A stretch of DNA of 10,006 nt from DATKDU01 sp035512595 (GTDB taxonomy: Bacteria > Planctomycetota > Planctomycetia > Pirellulales > Pirellulaceae). The notes beneath the pieces are model-generated. The model was not told the DNA's origin. It worked only from the letters and a program-made list of their open reading frames with translations, and ran no database searches. The position numbers were made by a program, and so were the translations under genes. Shown in pieces: positions 1 to 6,400 of the stretch (the first letter of the stretch is position 1; every line of letters begins with the position of its first letter). The DNA is taken from positions 1 to 10,006 of the forward strand of contig DATKDU010000007.1 of the NCBI GenBank assembly GCA_035512595.1. Direction: 5' to 3'.

Positions 1-468
1 CGTTGCCTCGGGGAAGATGACGTCGCCAAAACCGATGTCAATCTGCATGGGGATCGGCATGTTCTGCAGTGAGCCTCGAAACGTAACACGAACTCCTTCG
101 TAGTCTGCATCCTCCTTGATCACGATTCCAGCGGCACTGGCAGCATCGAAGATCAGGGCATCCGGTTCGACCTCATGACGACAGACCTCGCGGATGATTT
201 CAACGAGCGGTTCAATCTGATTCGGCAAGTGACCAAGCAGGTCGATGTCTCGCGTCGGACGGGACGCAGAAGCCCCCCAGGCATTCAACATCAGCGCACC
301 CTTGAGGATAAATTTGTCGGCGTGTGGCGAGACGCTGAGCCGAAACAGAAATCGCTCCATGGCGTAATACTGGAGAATCTCTTGAAACGGTCTTCGGGCA
401 GCGCGAGCGACCTGGAGCAGTCGTTGCCGTATCGACGCGGGGAGGTTTGTAATCTTCCGCTGCGTCAT
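1..468 (-). CDS. abiEii: AbiEii-type nucleotidyltransferase toxin (partial, C-terminus beyond the left edge)
   Basis: The first 156 residues of a type IV toxin, translated from the minus strand; the frame stays open to base 1. The family has a DNA-polymerase-beta-like nucleotidyltransferase fold and inhibits growth; AbiEii toxins are reported to use GTP, and related MenT toxins modify tRNA acceptor ends. Visible motifs are LKGALMLNAWG at residues 55-65 (glycine motif), TRDIDLL at 72-78 (metal-binding Asp74 and Asp76) and QIDIGFGD at 142-149 (candidate third carboxylate, Asp144). All three catalytic acids are present, so the visible part looks intact. Family members usually have about 280-300 residues, so roughly half is missing. 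The ATG at 468-466 overlaps the antitoxin stop as ATGA, which fixes the start and implies translational coupling. It is likely transcribed from the promoter upstream of abiEi. The family call is confident; the substrate cannot be read from sequence. Confidence 0.85.
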   Translation of the reverse strand, partial: MTQRKITNLPASIRQRLLQVARAARRPFQEILQYYAMERFLFRLSVSPHADKFILKGALMLNAWGASASRPTRDIDLLGHLPNQIEPLVEIIREVCRHEVEPDALIFDAASAAGIVIKEDADYEGVRVTFRGSLQNMPIPMQIDIGFGDVIFPEAT

Positions 469-1085
469 AGAATCGCCTCAATGTACGGACGCAGGACCTG
501 CTTCACACGGCAGATTCCCGCGTAATGAAGCAGCGCATCGGCATTGAATCCTCGCGTCTCTCGATATCGCCTGAGTGCCTCGACACAGGCGTCCAGACCG
601 ACTTTATTCCGGAACTTGAAACAATCAGCAATCGTCTTTTCTCGCGAGTACACCCGCAGCGTCACGGAGTCATCATTGTGCATCTCGATTCCTTCCGTGA
701 ACGCTTCACCGCTGAAGCGAAACGTACGAACCGGCGGAAAGTCGATTCGCGGAGGCTCGCTGTTGCGATTTATCGCCAGGTAAACCTCGTGCGGGATCTG
801 TGTCGTCAGCTCGTGGAATGCCAGTGCTGAGAGGAGGCAAATGACCCCCTCGGGAACCTTAACAGCCACCGTCGCCAGGTCTGGGTGTGTCAGCGACGGC
901 GCATCGCTTAGCCGATACAGCCCCCGGCTGATTCTTTCGAGATCACCGCGTTCAACCATCGCGCGGAGCGTATCGCGATGGACTCCCGCCCGAATGGCGT
1001 CGGACATGCGCAGCAGGCCACCATGTCGCTTAAAGGCAGCGATCGCATGCGAGGCAACTGTCTGTTTCGATTTGCCGATGTCCAT
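465..1085 (-). CDS. abiEi: AbiEi-family antitoxin / transcriptional autorepressor
   Basis: A 206-residue protein. Residues about 10-60 form a winged helix-turn-helix (GGLLRMSDAIRAGVHRDTL, then the wing segment LERISRGLYRL). The C-terminal domain carries the family signature REKTIADCFKFRNKVGLD at 148-165. AbiEi proteins neutralise the AbiEii toxin without forming a stable complex with it (type IV) and repress their own promoter by binding inverted repeats through the winged helix. The length fits the family. The gene is the first of a two-gene operon, with a 4-nt ATGA overlap to the toxin. The ATG at 1085 is preceded by only a weak purine-rich stretch (GTGGCGG) and lies about 20 nt downstream of the expected transcription start, so the leader is short. 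Both genes look complete where visible, suggesting a working anti-phage or stabilisation module. Confidence 0.88.
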   Translation of the reverse strand: MDIGKSKQTVASHAIAAFKRHGGLLRMSDAIRAGVHRDTLRAMVERGDLERISRGLYRLSDAPSLTHPDLATVAVKVPEGVICLLSALAFHELTTQIPHEVYLAINRNSEPPRIDFPPVRTFRFSGEAFTEGIEMHNDDSVTLRVYSREKTIADCFKFRNKVGLDACVEALRRYRETRGFNADALLHYAGICRVKQVLRPYIEAIL

Positions 1086-1114
1086 TGTACCGCCACATTC
1101 TTGTATATGGAGGC

Positions 1115-1143
1115 ATTATGGACGAATCTCACAGAACAGTCAA
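1115..1143 (-). promoter_or_regulatory. Sigma-70-type promoter for the abiE operon
   Basis: Read on the minus strand, TTGACT (1143-1138) and CATAAT (1120-1115) are separated by exactly 17 bases. Transcription should start near 1108, about 22 nt before the abiEi ATG. AbiE promoters are autoregulated in known systems. I did not find an obvious pair of long inverted repeats here, so the operator is not assigned. Confidence 0.6.
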
Positions 1144-1306
1144 GGATTCTCCACGTAATCATGTCGGGATCAACCAACGGTCGCCTTCGCGATCAGGTTC
1201 GCTGGCCTCATGTGACCAAGCGGCGACTGTGCGAAACACTTTCAACGATATTTGACACGCAAGTCATTATGAAGCGGCTGGTTACGAATTTGCAAACCGC
1301 ATTCAA

Positions 1307-1329
1307 AACGACCCCGGTCAAGTCGGGGT
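1307..1329 (-). terminator. Possible intrinsic terminator for the Cld-like gene
   Basis: ACCCCG (1311-1316) pairs with CGGGGT (1324-1329) around a 7-nt loop. Read on the minus strand, the hairpin is followed by CG and then TTTT. It lies about 115 bases past the stop codon of the minus-strand gene at 1446. The short stem and U-run make this weak. Confidence 0.3.
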
Positions 1330-1353
1330 GACAAGACGGCTATTGAACTTTTT
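1319..1353 (+). repeat. Imperfect 35-bp direct repeat, left copy
   Basis: Compared by eye with 2384-2418, 29 of 35 positions match without gaps. Mismatches are mostly in the middle (offsets 20-26). The core GTCGGGGTGACAAGAC at 1322-1337 also matches the acceptor end of the tRNA-Pro remnant at 8541-8556 at 14 of 16 positions. With the right copy it brackets the Cld-like gene. Confidence 0.55.
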
Positions 1354-1445
1354 ATCGTTGGAATCCGTGGCTGGGAGGCCGCTTTGCGGCTGTTGTAGGC
1401 GGGGACTGGAGCGTAACGACCCAACTCAGCAGAGCTATTACAGCG

Positions 1446-2171
1446 TCAGCTCACCCGCATCAGGCGAATATCGACCTCGCGCTCAACGAACTTCCACTCC
1501 TCCGTCGCCCGGAGTGCGGCCACCAGATCGTCGAATGCCTCCGCGTCGTTCTTGGCGTAGTCGAACAGGGTCAGGAAATCGAACGGCTCGGCCTCGCTTA
1601 GGTCCCGGCAGTGGTGTAACCGGCGAGCGACGCCGGGCAGGTATTTGAGCCCAATGGCGATGTGCTTGGATTTCTCTTCGAACAGCGCCCGGCGCTCGTC
1701 CTGGGTCAGGGCCCACCACTTCGCGCTCTTACGGATCGGTATCAGGGCCGCAAAAGTGGAGTCGGAGCGGCCGAGCGCGGCCTGCTTCTTGACGAGCGAG
1801 TCCTTCTCGTCGCGGGTGACGTACCGGTCGTTGCTGGTGACGCCGCGGAGAACCCACTTTCCGTCTTCGGGTGTCGCTGCGACGGCACCGCTCACGAAGT
1901 CCACCCGATCTACTGCGGGCAGAGGGTCGCCCGACACCGCCTTGGCTGAGATGACCGACCACCCACCCGCTTTGCCGCCGACGAAGCTGAAAAGCCTGGG
2001 GTTCACCAAGGCACCTCCTTTGGCCGGTTCTGTCCCCGCGGCGTCAGTCGCCGCTGCCAGGCTGGATGCCACGCCGCCAAGGGTCAGCGCGCCGGTCAAG
2101 AATTTACGCCGGCTTGAACTTGGGCCGCCCCCCGGTTGATCGGCATCAGGACGGGTTGTGTCTTCGGTCAT
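1446..2171 (-). CDS. Tat-exported chlorite dismutase-family heme protein
   Basis: A 241-residue protein. A twin-arginine signal, SRRKFLTGALTLGG, starts at residue 20 and is followed by a hydrophobic stretch to about 42, so export in folded form to the periplasm is expected. The rest matches the chlorite dismutase family (PF06778), closest from memory to the short, dimeric Nitrobacter-type branch: GGWSVISAKAV at 69-79, ALIPIRKSAKWWALTQDERR at 142-161, HIAIGLKYLPGVARRLHH at 170-187 and RATEEWKFVEREVDIRL at 221-237. The candidate proximal heme ligand is His187 (or His186). In active enzymes a distal arginine directly follows the DFLT motif; here that position is Leu202 (FDFLTLFDY), so chlorite-to-O2 activity is doubtful and a peroxidase-like or heme-handling role is possible. 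GAGGTG lies 7 nt before the ATG, supporting this start. No partner gene adjoins it. Confidence 0.8.
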   Translation of the reverse strand: MTEDTTRPDADQPGGGPSSSRRKFLTGALTLGGVASSLAAATDAAGTEPAKGGALVNPRLFSFVGGKAGGWSVISAKAVSGDPLPAVDRVDFVSGAVAATPEDGKWVLRGVTSNDRYVTRDEKDSLVKKQAALGRSDSTFAALIPIRKSAKWWALTQDERRALFEEKSKHIAIGLKYLPGVARRLHHCRDLSEAEPFDFLTLFDYAKNDAEAFDDLVAALRATEEWKFVEREVDIRLMRVS

Positions 2172-2247
2172 CGATCGTCACCTCAAGCACTTGCTGCCCA
2201 GCCAACCGCTATGCCACGGTCGGCACAACTTGGAATGGCGAGGAGAC

Positions 2248-2265
2248 GGGCAACAGGATTTGAAC
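2248..2265 (-). repeat. tRNA 3'-end-like fragment (T-arm and acceptor side)
   Basis: These 18 bases match 8545-8562, the acceptor and T-loop part of the tRNA-Pro remnant, at 16 positions and in the same orientation. The complement reads GTTCAAATCCTGTTGCCC, the pattern of a tRNA T-loop, T-stem and acceptor. The 5' side of the T-stem is not complementary, so this is a scrap, not a gene. Confidence 0.4.
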
Positions 2266-2383
2266 TCAATAAGCCGTTTGTTTACAGCGAGTTGTGTCAA
2301 AGCCTTCCCCAAGCCGCATCGAAGTCAGGTCACGAATTGAACTTCATGATGGACCTCAAGCATAGCTGCAGCCATTTGTTTTA

Positions 2384-2418
2384 CAAGTTGGGGTGACAAG
2401 ACACCGTTAGAACTTTTT
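2384..2418 (+). repeat. Imperfect 35-bp direct repeat, right copy
   Basis: Partner of 1319-1353 (29 of 35 identical by eye). It shares GTTGGGGTGACAAGAC at 2387-2402 with the left copy except for one base, and ends with the same AACTTTTT. The pair spans about 1.07 kb containing only the Cld-like gene. Confidence 0.55.
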
Positions 2419-2534
2419 CTGTCCGGTTTCCTATCGTGGAACTCAACGCAACGTCTTGCTGCTGAAGCCGTTACGCATGACGCTGCTTCTCAGACACAGC
2501 ACCGGCGACCTGCTCATCTTGCGACCATCATCGG

Positions 2535-2627
2535 TGCGAGATCGGCACGGTTGAGAAAGTCGTCCAAGCGACGGGGGAAACCGAAGGCTACCTGCTCGTG
2601 CCGCGCGGGCTGATCTTTAAGAGCGAC
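2535..2627 (+). pseudogene. Fragment resembling a DUF2171 / PRC-barrel-like domain
   Basis: The frame starting at 2535 reads CEIGTVEKVVQATGETEGYL followed by LVPRGLIFKSDD. This resembles the beta-rich DUF2171/PRC-barrel pattern (IGTVEKV, then a conserved VPRGLIF segment). There is no start codon or convincing homology upstream (stops at 2463 and 2478), and the frame meets a TGA at 2649 just after entering the next fragment. It is read as a broken end of a gene joined to the primase fragment. The family call comes from motif memory over about 30 residues and is tentative. Confidence 0.4.
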
Positions 2628-2841
2628 GACGTGCTTCTTCCTGGCAATTGACCTGGACAAACAGAACTGGCGAGAGGATGCGCGAGCGGTCATGGAGACG
2701 TACTGCCGACTCGATCTGCCGGCGGCGCTGGAGCGATCGCGCCGCGGAAACGGCGGCCATCTCTGGCTGTTTTTCGATGAGGCGATTCCCGTCACGCTCG
2801 CCCGCAAACTCGGCGCGCACCTGTTGACCGAAACGAGTGAA
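2626..2841 (+). pseudogene. Fragment of a TOTE conflict-system archaeo-eukaryotic primase domain
   Basis: In the frame of 2641 the sequence reads TTCFFLAIDLDKQNW, then LPAALERSRRGNGGHLWLFF, then LARKLGAHLLTETSE. This is the core of the AEP-TOTE primase family: the metal-binding DxD pair (codons 2650-2652 and 2656-2658), the SRxGNGGH basic/His motif (His at 2758-2760) and the following LWLFF strand. TOTE systems are predicted NTP-dependent conflict modules that couple such a primase to helicase and nuclease domains. Only about 72 residues remain, with no start codon, no helicase and no nuclease, and the reading frame runs into unrelated sequence after 2841. It is a relic and cannot make the functional protein. 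Family recognition is strong because the motifs are long and contiguous. Confidence 0.7.
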
Positions 2842-3047
2842 GGGGTTTCGGCCTTCGCAATTGCAAGCGCCCGTGCCATCAGCGAGCGATAGCCGTCGCT
2901 CCCGAGGAATTTCGCCAGCGGCACGCGCAACTTCTCACACACTCGCACGGCTTCGCTTCTTCCCGCGATAAACCCCGCGTCGCACATAGCTTCGAGGGCG
3001 ATCAAGCGCCGGGCCAGGTTTTCGATAGCGGGAGTCGCGGAGTTCAT
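2842..3047 (-). pseudogene. 5' fragment of a planctomycete-type hypothetical gene
   Basis: From an ATG at 3047 the minus strand reads MNSATPAIENLARRLIALEA and continues to about residue 69 (VCEKLRVPLAKFLGSDGYRS, LMARALAIAKAE). I recognise this start from conserved hypothetical proteins in planctomycete genomes, where the motif continues with a pattern like LxxVxxxADGSLEGLEE. Here the similarity stops at about 2842, exactly where the oppositely oriented primase fragment ends. The frame stays open to 2514 but only as the antisense of the primase and DUF2171-like scraps, so a fused protein of 178 residues is possible but probably meaningless. No strong ribosome binding site is seen. The function of the parent family is unknown to me. 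Confidence 0.5.
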
Positions 3048-3063
3048 ATGGGCATCACTCACA

Positions 3064-3087
3064 CCGGATCGAAACTGAACGATCCGG
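3064..3087. repeat. Perfect inverted repeat, 8-bp arms
   Basis: CCGGATCG (3064-3071) and CGATCCGG (3080-3087) are exact reverse complements around an 8-nt spacer. It lies just upstream of the truncated minus-strand gene, where an operator could sit. A second near-palindrome, CGAACGATCGGTTCG, follows at 3105-3119 and shares the GAACGATC core. Confidence 0.5.
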
Positions 3088-3136
3088 CATTCCCGCTGAA
3101 TAGCGAACGATCGGTTCGAGTGAAAACGAACAGCCG

Positions 3137-3177
3137 CCAAGAGCAACTCTATCAAGTTATGACAAAGTTGCTCTTGG
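3137..3177. terminator. Long hairpin, 12-bp perfect stem; possible terminator
   Basis: CCAAGAGCAACT (3137-3148) is the exact reverse complement of AGTTGCTCTTGG (3166-3177), with a 17-nt loop. On the plus strand TTT follows, a poor U-run. The stem is long enough to matter in RNA, but the loop is large and no intact plus-strand gene precedes it. It could be the terminator of a lost gene or a protein-binding site. Confidence 0.4.
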
Positions 3178-3443
3178 TTTGCGGGGTCGCTCACGCCGTT
3201 TGTTCTGCTGCTGGCGCAAGGATGACGGGCACAGCCACACTTTATTGGCGGCCCACACAGAGGGCCCCGCGGGAGTCCGGCCAACAAAGCCTCTCGTCAG
3301 ACGGAAAGCACCTCCAGATTTACAACGGCGACAACATGGTGGGCAATCTATTCATCACTGTCCCCCACTGCTACAATGCTGTCAATTGGTCTACTTTTCG
3401 TCAAGGCTTGGCGTGGTGAAACGAGAGCAGCCGGGAACTCGCC

Positions 3444-6400
3444 ATGAATACCAACCACGACGATCAACTTCCAGAATCGCCGGAGAAAGCCGACGATGTC
3501 GTGCCTGAACTCGACGAGCCGGGCAGCGGTGCGTCGTTCCCGGTCGTCGGGGTCGGTGCCTCGGCCGGCGGGCTGGAGGCGTTCACGCAATTGCTCAAGG
3601 CGCTCCCGGCCGACACCGGCATGGCGTTCGTCCTAGTGCAGCACCTGGCCCCGTCGCACCCCAGCGCCCTGGCGGAGATCCTGTCACGGGCCACGAAGAT
3701 GCCGGTCCTAGAGGTTCGCGACGAGCCGACGGTCGAGCCGAACAACGTCTACGTAATCCCACCCGACCGGAGCATAATAATCGTCCAGGGGGTGTTGCAA
3801 CTCCTGCCGCGTGAGGGCCGCGGCGCCCACCACCCGATCGATCAGTTCTTCCGCGCGCTTGCCACGGAGCAGCGGCACCGGGCCATCGGCGTGGTCCTGT
3901 CCGGGACGGCCACGGACGGCACCATCGGGCTGGAAGAAATCAAGGCCGAGGGCGGCATCACCTTCGCACAGGACGCCACGGCCCAGCACGAGGGGATGCC
4001 GCACAGCGCTATCGCCTCCGGGTGCGTGGACTTCGTGCTGCCCCCGGACGGGATCGCGCGGGAGATCGTCCGCATCGCCCACCACCCGTACGTGGTGCCG
4101 GAGGCCGAGGTCGGGGAGACGAGCAACAAGCCGGACCTTGACCAAATCGTGCAGATCCTCCGCCACGGCACCGGCGTTGATTTTACCGGCTACAAGTTCA
4201 ACACCCTCTACCGCCGCATCACCCGCCGCATGGTTTTCCGGAAGCTGGACTCGCTGGCCGAGTACGTGCAGTGCCTGCGGCAGACGCCGGCCGAAATCGA
4301 GGCCCTTTATTCGGACATCCTGATCGGCGTCACCAGCTTCTTCCGCGACAAGGAGTCGTTCGAGGCGCTCAAGACCCAGGTGTTCCCCCGCCTGATCCAG
4401 GACCGGTCCAAGCACGACCCGGTGCGGCTCTGGACGCTCGGCTGCTCGACCGGGCAGGAGGCGTACTCGCTGGCGATGGCGTTCACGGAGGCCGCCGAGG
4501 CCGCGGGCAGTTCCGTGCCGATCCAGCTCTTTGCCAGCGACCTGAACGCTGCGGGGATCGAGAAGGCCCGCGCCGGCGTCTACCCGAAGGACATCGAGCA
4601 GGATGTGTCGGCGGAGCGGCTGAGACGGTTCTTCACCGAGGTGGACGGCAGCTACCGGATCGCGAAGTCGATCCGCGACGCCTGCGTCTTCTCCCGGCAC
4701 AACGTGCTCGCCGACCCGCCGTTCTCCCGCGTCGATCTCATCAGTTGCCGGAACCTGCTCATCTACCTGGAGCCGGTGCTGCAAAAGAAAATCATGCCGA
4801 CGCTGCACTACGCGCTCCAGCCGGCGGGTTGCCTGTGGCTGGGCGGCTCGGAGACGATCGGCACCTACCGGGACCTGTTCGACGCCCAGGACGCCAAGCA
4901 CAAGATCTACATCAAGAAGCCGGGTTCCGGCCCGGGGCACGGCCACCTCTCGCTACAACGCGGCTCGCGGCAACACGGGGGGACATCGCGGTCTCCGTTC
5001 GTCCCCGGCGCGGCGCGGCCGAGCGACGGCGCGGACCTACACCGGGAAGCGGACCGCGTCCTCTCGGCCAAGTTCGCGCCGCCGGGCGTGCTCGTGTCGG
5101 CCGACCTGGAAATCCTGCAATACCGCGGCGACACCGGGGCGTATCTGGCCCCGGCTCCGGGCAAGGCCAGCCTCAATCTCTTGAAGATGCTCCGCGAGGG
5201 ACTCCTCGTCGCCGTCCGCGCGGCCGTGTTGCAGGCCGGTAAGGAGCAAGCCCCAGTGCGCGAGGAGGGCTTGCAGGTCAAGTCGAATGGCGGCTACCAC
5301 GAGGTCGCCATTGAGGTGATCCCGATCAAGGGGCAGGGGACGAACGACGGCGGCTTTCTGATCCTGTTCGAGGAGCCGGGATCGACGCGCGGGGTGGCGA
5401 CAGCGCCCAGGGCACCCGAACCGCCCGGAGCGGACATCGACACCACCCGCCTGACGCAGGAGTTGGCGGCGACTCGCGAGTACCTGCAATCGGTGATCGA
5501 GCAGCAGGAGGCCGCGAACGAGGAACTCCAGTCGGCGAACGAGGAGGTCCAGTCGGCGAACGAGGAGCTGCAAAGTACGAACGAAGAACTGGAAACCTCG
5601 AAGGAGGAGATCCAGTCGAGCAACGAGGAACTGGCTACCGTCAACGATGAGCTGAACAACCGCAACCAGGAATCAAACCGGATCAACGACGACTTGGTGA
5701 ACCTGCTCGGTAGCGTCCAGATGCCCATCATCATGCTCGGGCCGGACCTCCGCGTCCGGCGGTTCACGCCGGCGGCAGAGAAGCTTCTCAACCTGGTTCC
5801 CGCCGACAAGGGCCGGCCGCTGACCGATCTCAAGCTCAACCTCGACAACCTAACAGACCTGGAGTCACTCCTCGCGGAGGTGCTGGACACGGTCAGCGTC
5901 AAAGATCGTGAAGTCCGGGACAAGGACGGCCGCTGGTATTCGCTGCGGCTCCGCCCTTACAAGACGCTGGACAACAGGATCGACGGCGTGGTCGCGGTGC
6001 TGGTCGACGTGGACGCCCTCAAGCGCGCCCACGCCTACACCGAGAGCATCGTGGCGACGGTCCGCGAACCGCTCCTGGTGCTGGACGCGAACCTGCGCGT
6101 GCGGTCGGCGAGCGACTCATTCTTCCAGACCTACCGCGTCGCGCCCGAGGAAACGATCGGCCGCCCGCTGTACGACCTCGGCAACGGCCAGTGGAACATC
6201 CCCCAGTTGCGCCGACTCCTGGAGGAAGTTTTGCCCCAGGCCAGCCAAGTCGAAAATTTCGAGGTGGAGCACGAGTTCGAGACCATCGGCAAAAAGACGA
6301 TGCTGCTCAACGCCCGCCGGCTCGTCCAGGGGAGCGGTCCGAGCCCCTCGATCTTGCTCGCCATCGAAGACATCACGGCGAGGAAGCGGGCGGAAACCGA

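Larger units (their letters stand above)
1144..1445. other. Intergenic stretch between abiE and the chlorite dismutase-like gene
   Basis: No convincing gene. It holds a possible minus-strand terminator (1311-1329), the left copy of a direct repeat (1319-1353) and a small GCCGC-TTT-GCGGC hairpin at 1378-1390, which is not followed by a T-run on either strand. Confidence 0.5.
2172..2534. other. Intergenic stretch upstream of the Cld-like gene
   Basis: No credible gene on either strand. It contains the Cld-like gene's ribosome binding site (GAGGTG, complement of 2179-2184), a tRNA 3'-end-like piece (2248-2265) and the right copy of the direct repeat (2384-2418). No confident -35/-10 pair was found for the minus-strand gene. 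Confidence 0.5.
3048..3443. other. Intergenic stretch between the gene relics and the giant kinase
   Basis: No supported gene. It holds three inverted repeats in its first third (3064-3087, 3105-3119, 3137-3177). TACAAT at 3372-3377 resembles a -10 box about 67 bases before the kinase ATG, but has no good -35 partner, so it is not called as a promoter. Confidence 0.5.

Noticed and set aside
175..525. Plus-strand open frame over the AbiEii region
   Set aside because: It is antisense to the clearly recognisable toxin and antitoxin coding frames and has no domain of its own.
2514..3287. A 257-codon minus-strand open frame as one gene
   Set aside because: Only the part from 3047 to about 2842 resembles a known protein; upstream and downstream parts are antisense to other relics or unrelated sequence, so it is treated as a fragment.
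3349..3377. Kinase promoter with TACAAT as -10 box
   Set aside because: No acceptable -35 hexamer at 16-18 bases; the -10 match alone is not enough.
3179..3419. Possible decayed transposase N-terminus (RKDDGHSHT-like string)
   Set aside because: The resemblance needs a frameshift and covers fewer than 20 residues without a catalytic motif or terminal repeats.
3708..4946. A 412-codon minus-strand open frame inside the kinase
   Set aside because: Long antisense frames are common opposite GC-rich genes; the composition is arginine- and leucine-biased and the plus-strand frame has full domain support.
5514..5651. CRISPR-like array
   Set aside because: The periodicity is 21 bp in frame and encodes coiled-coil heptads; there are no unique spacers.
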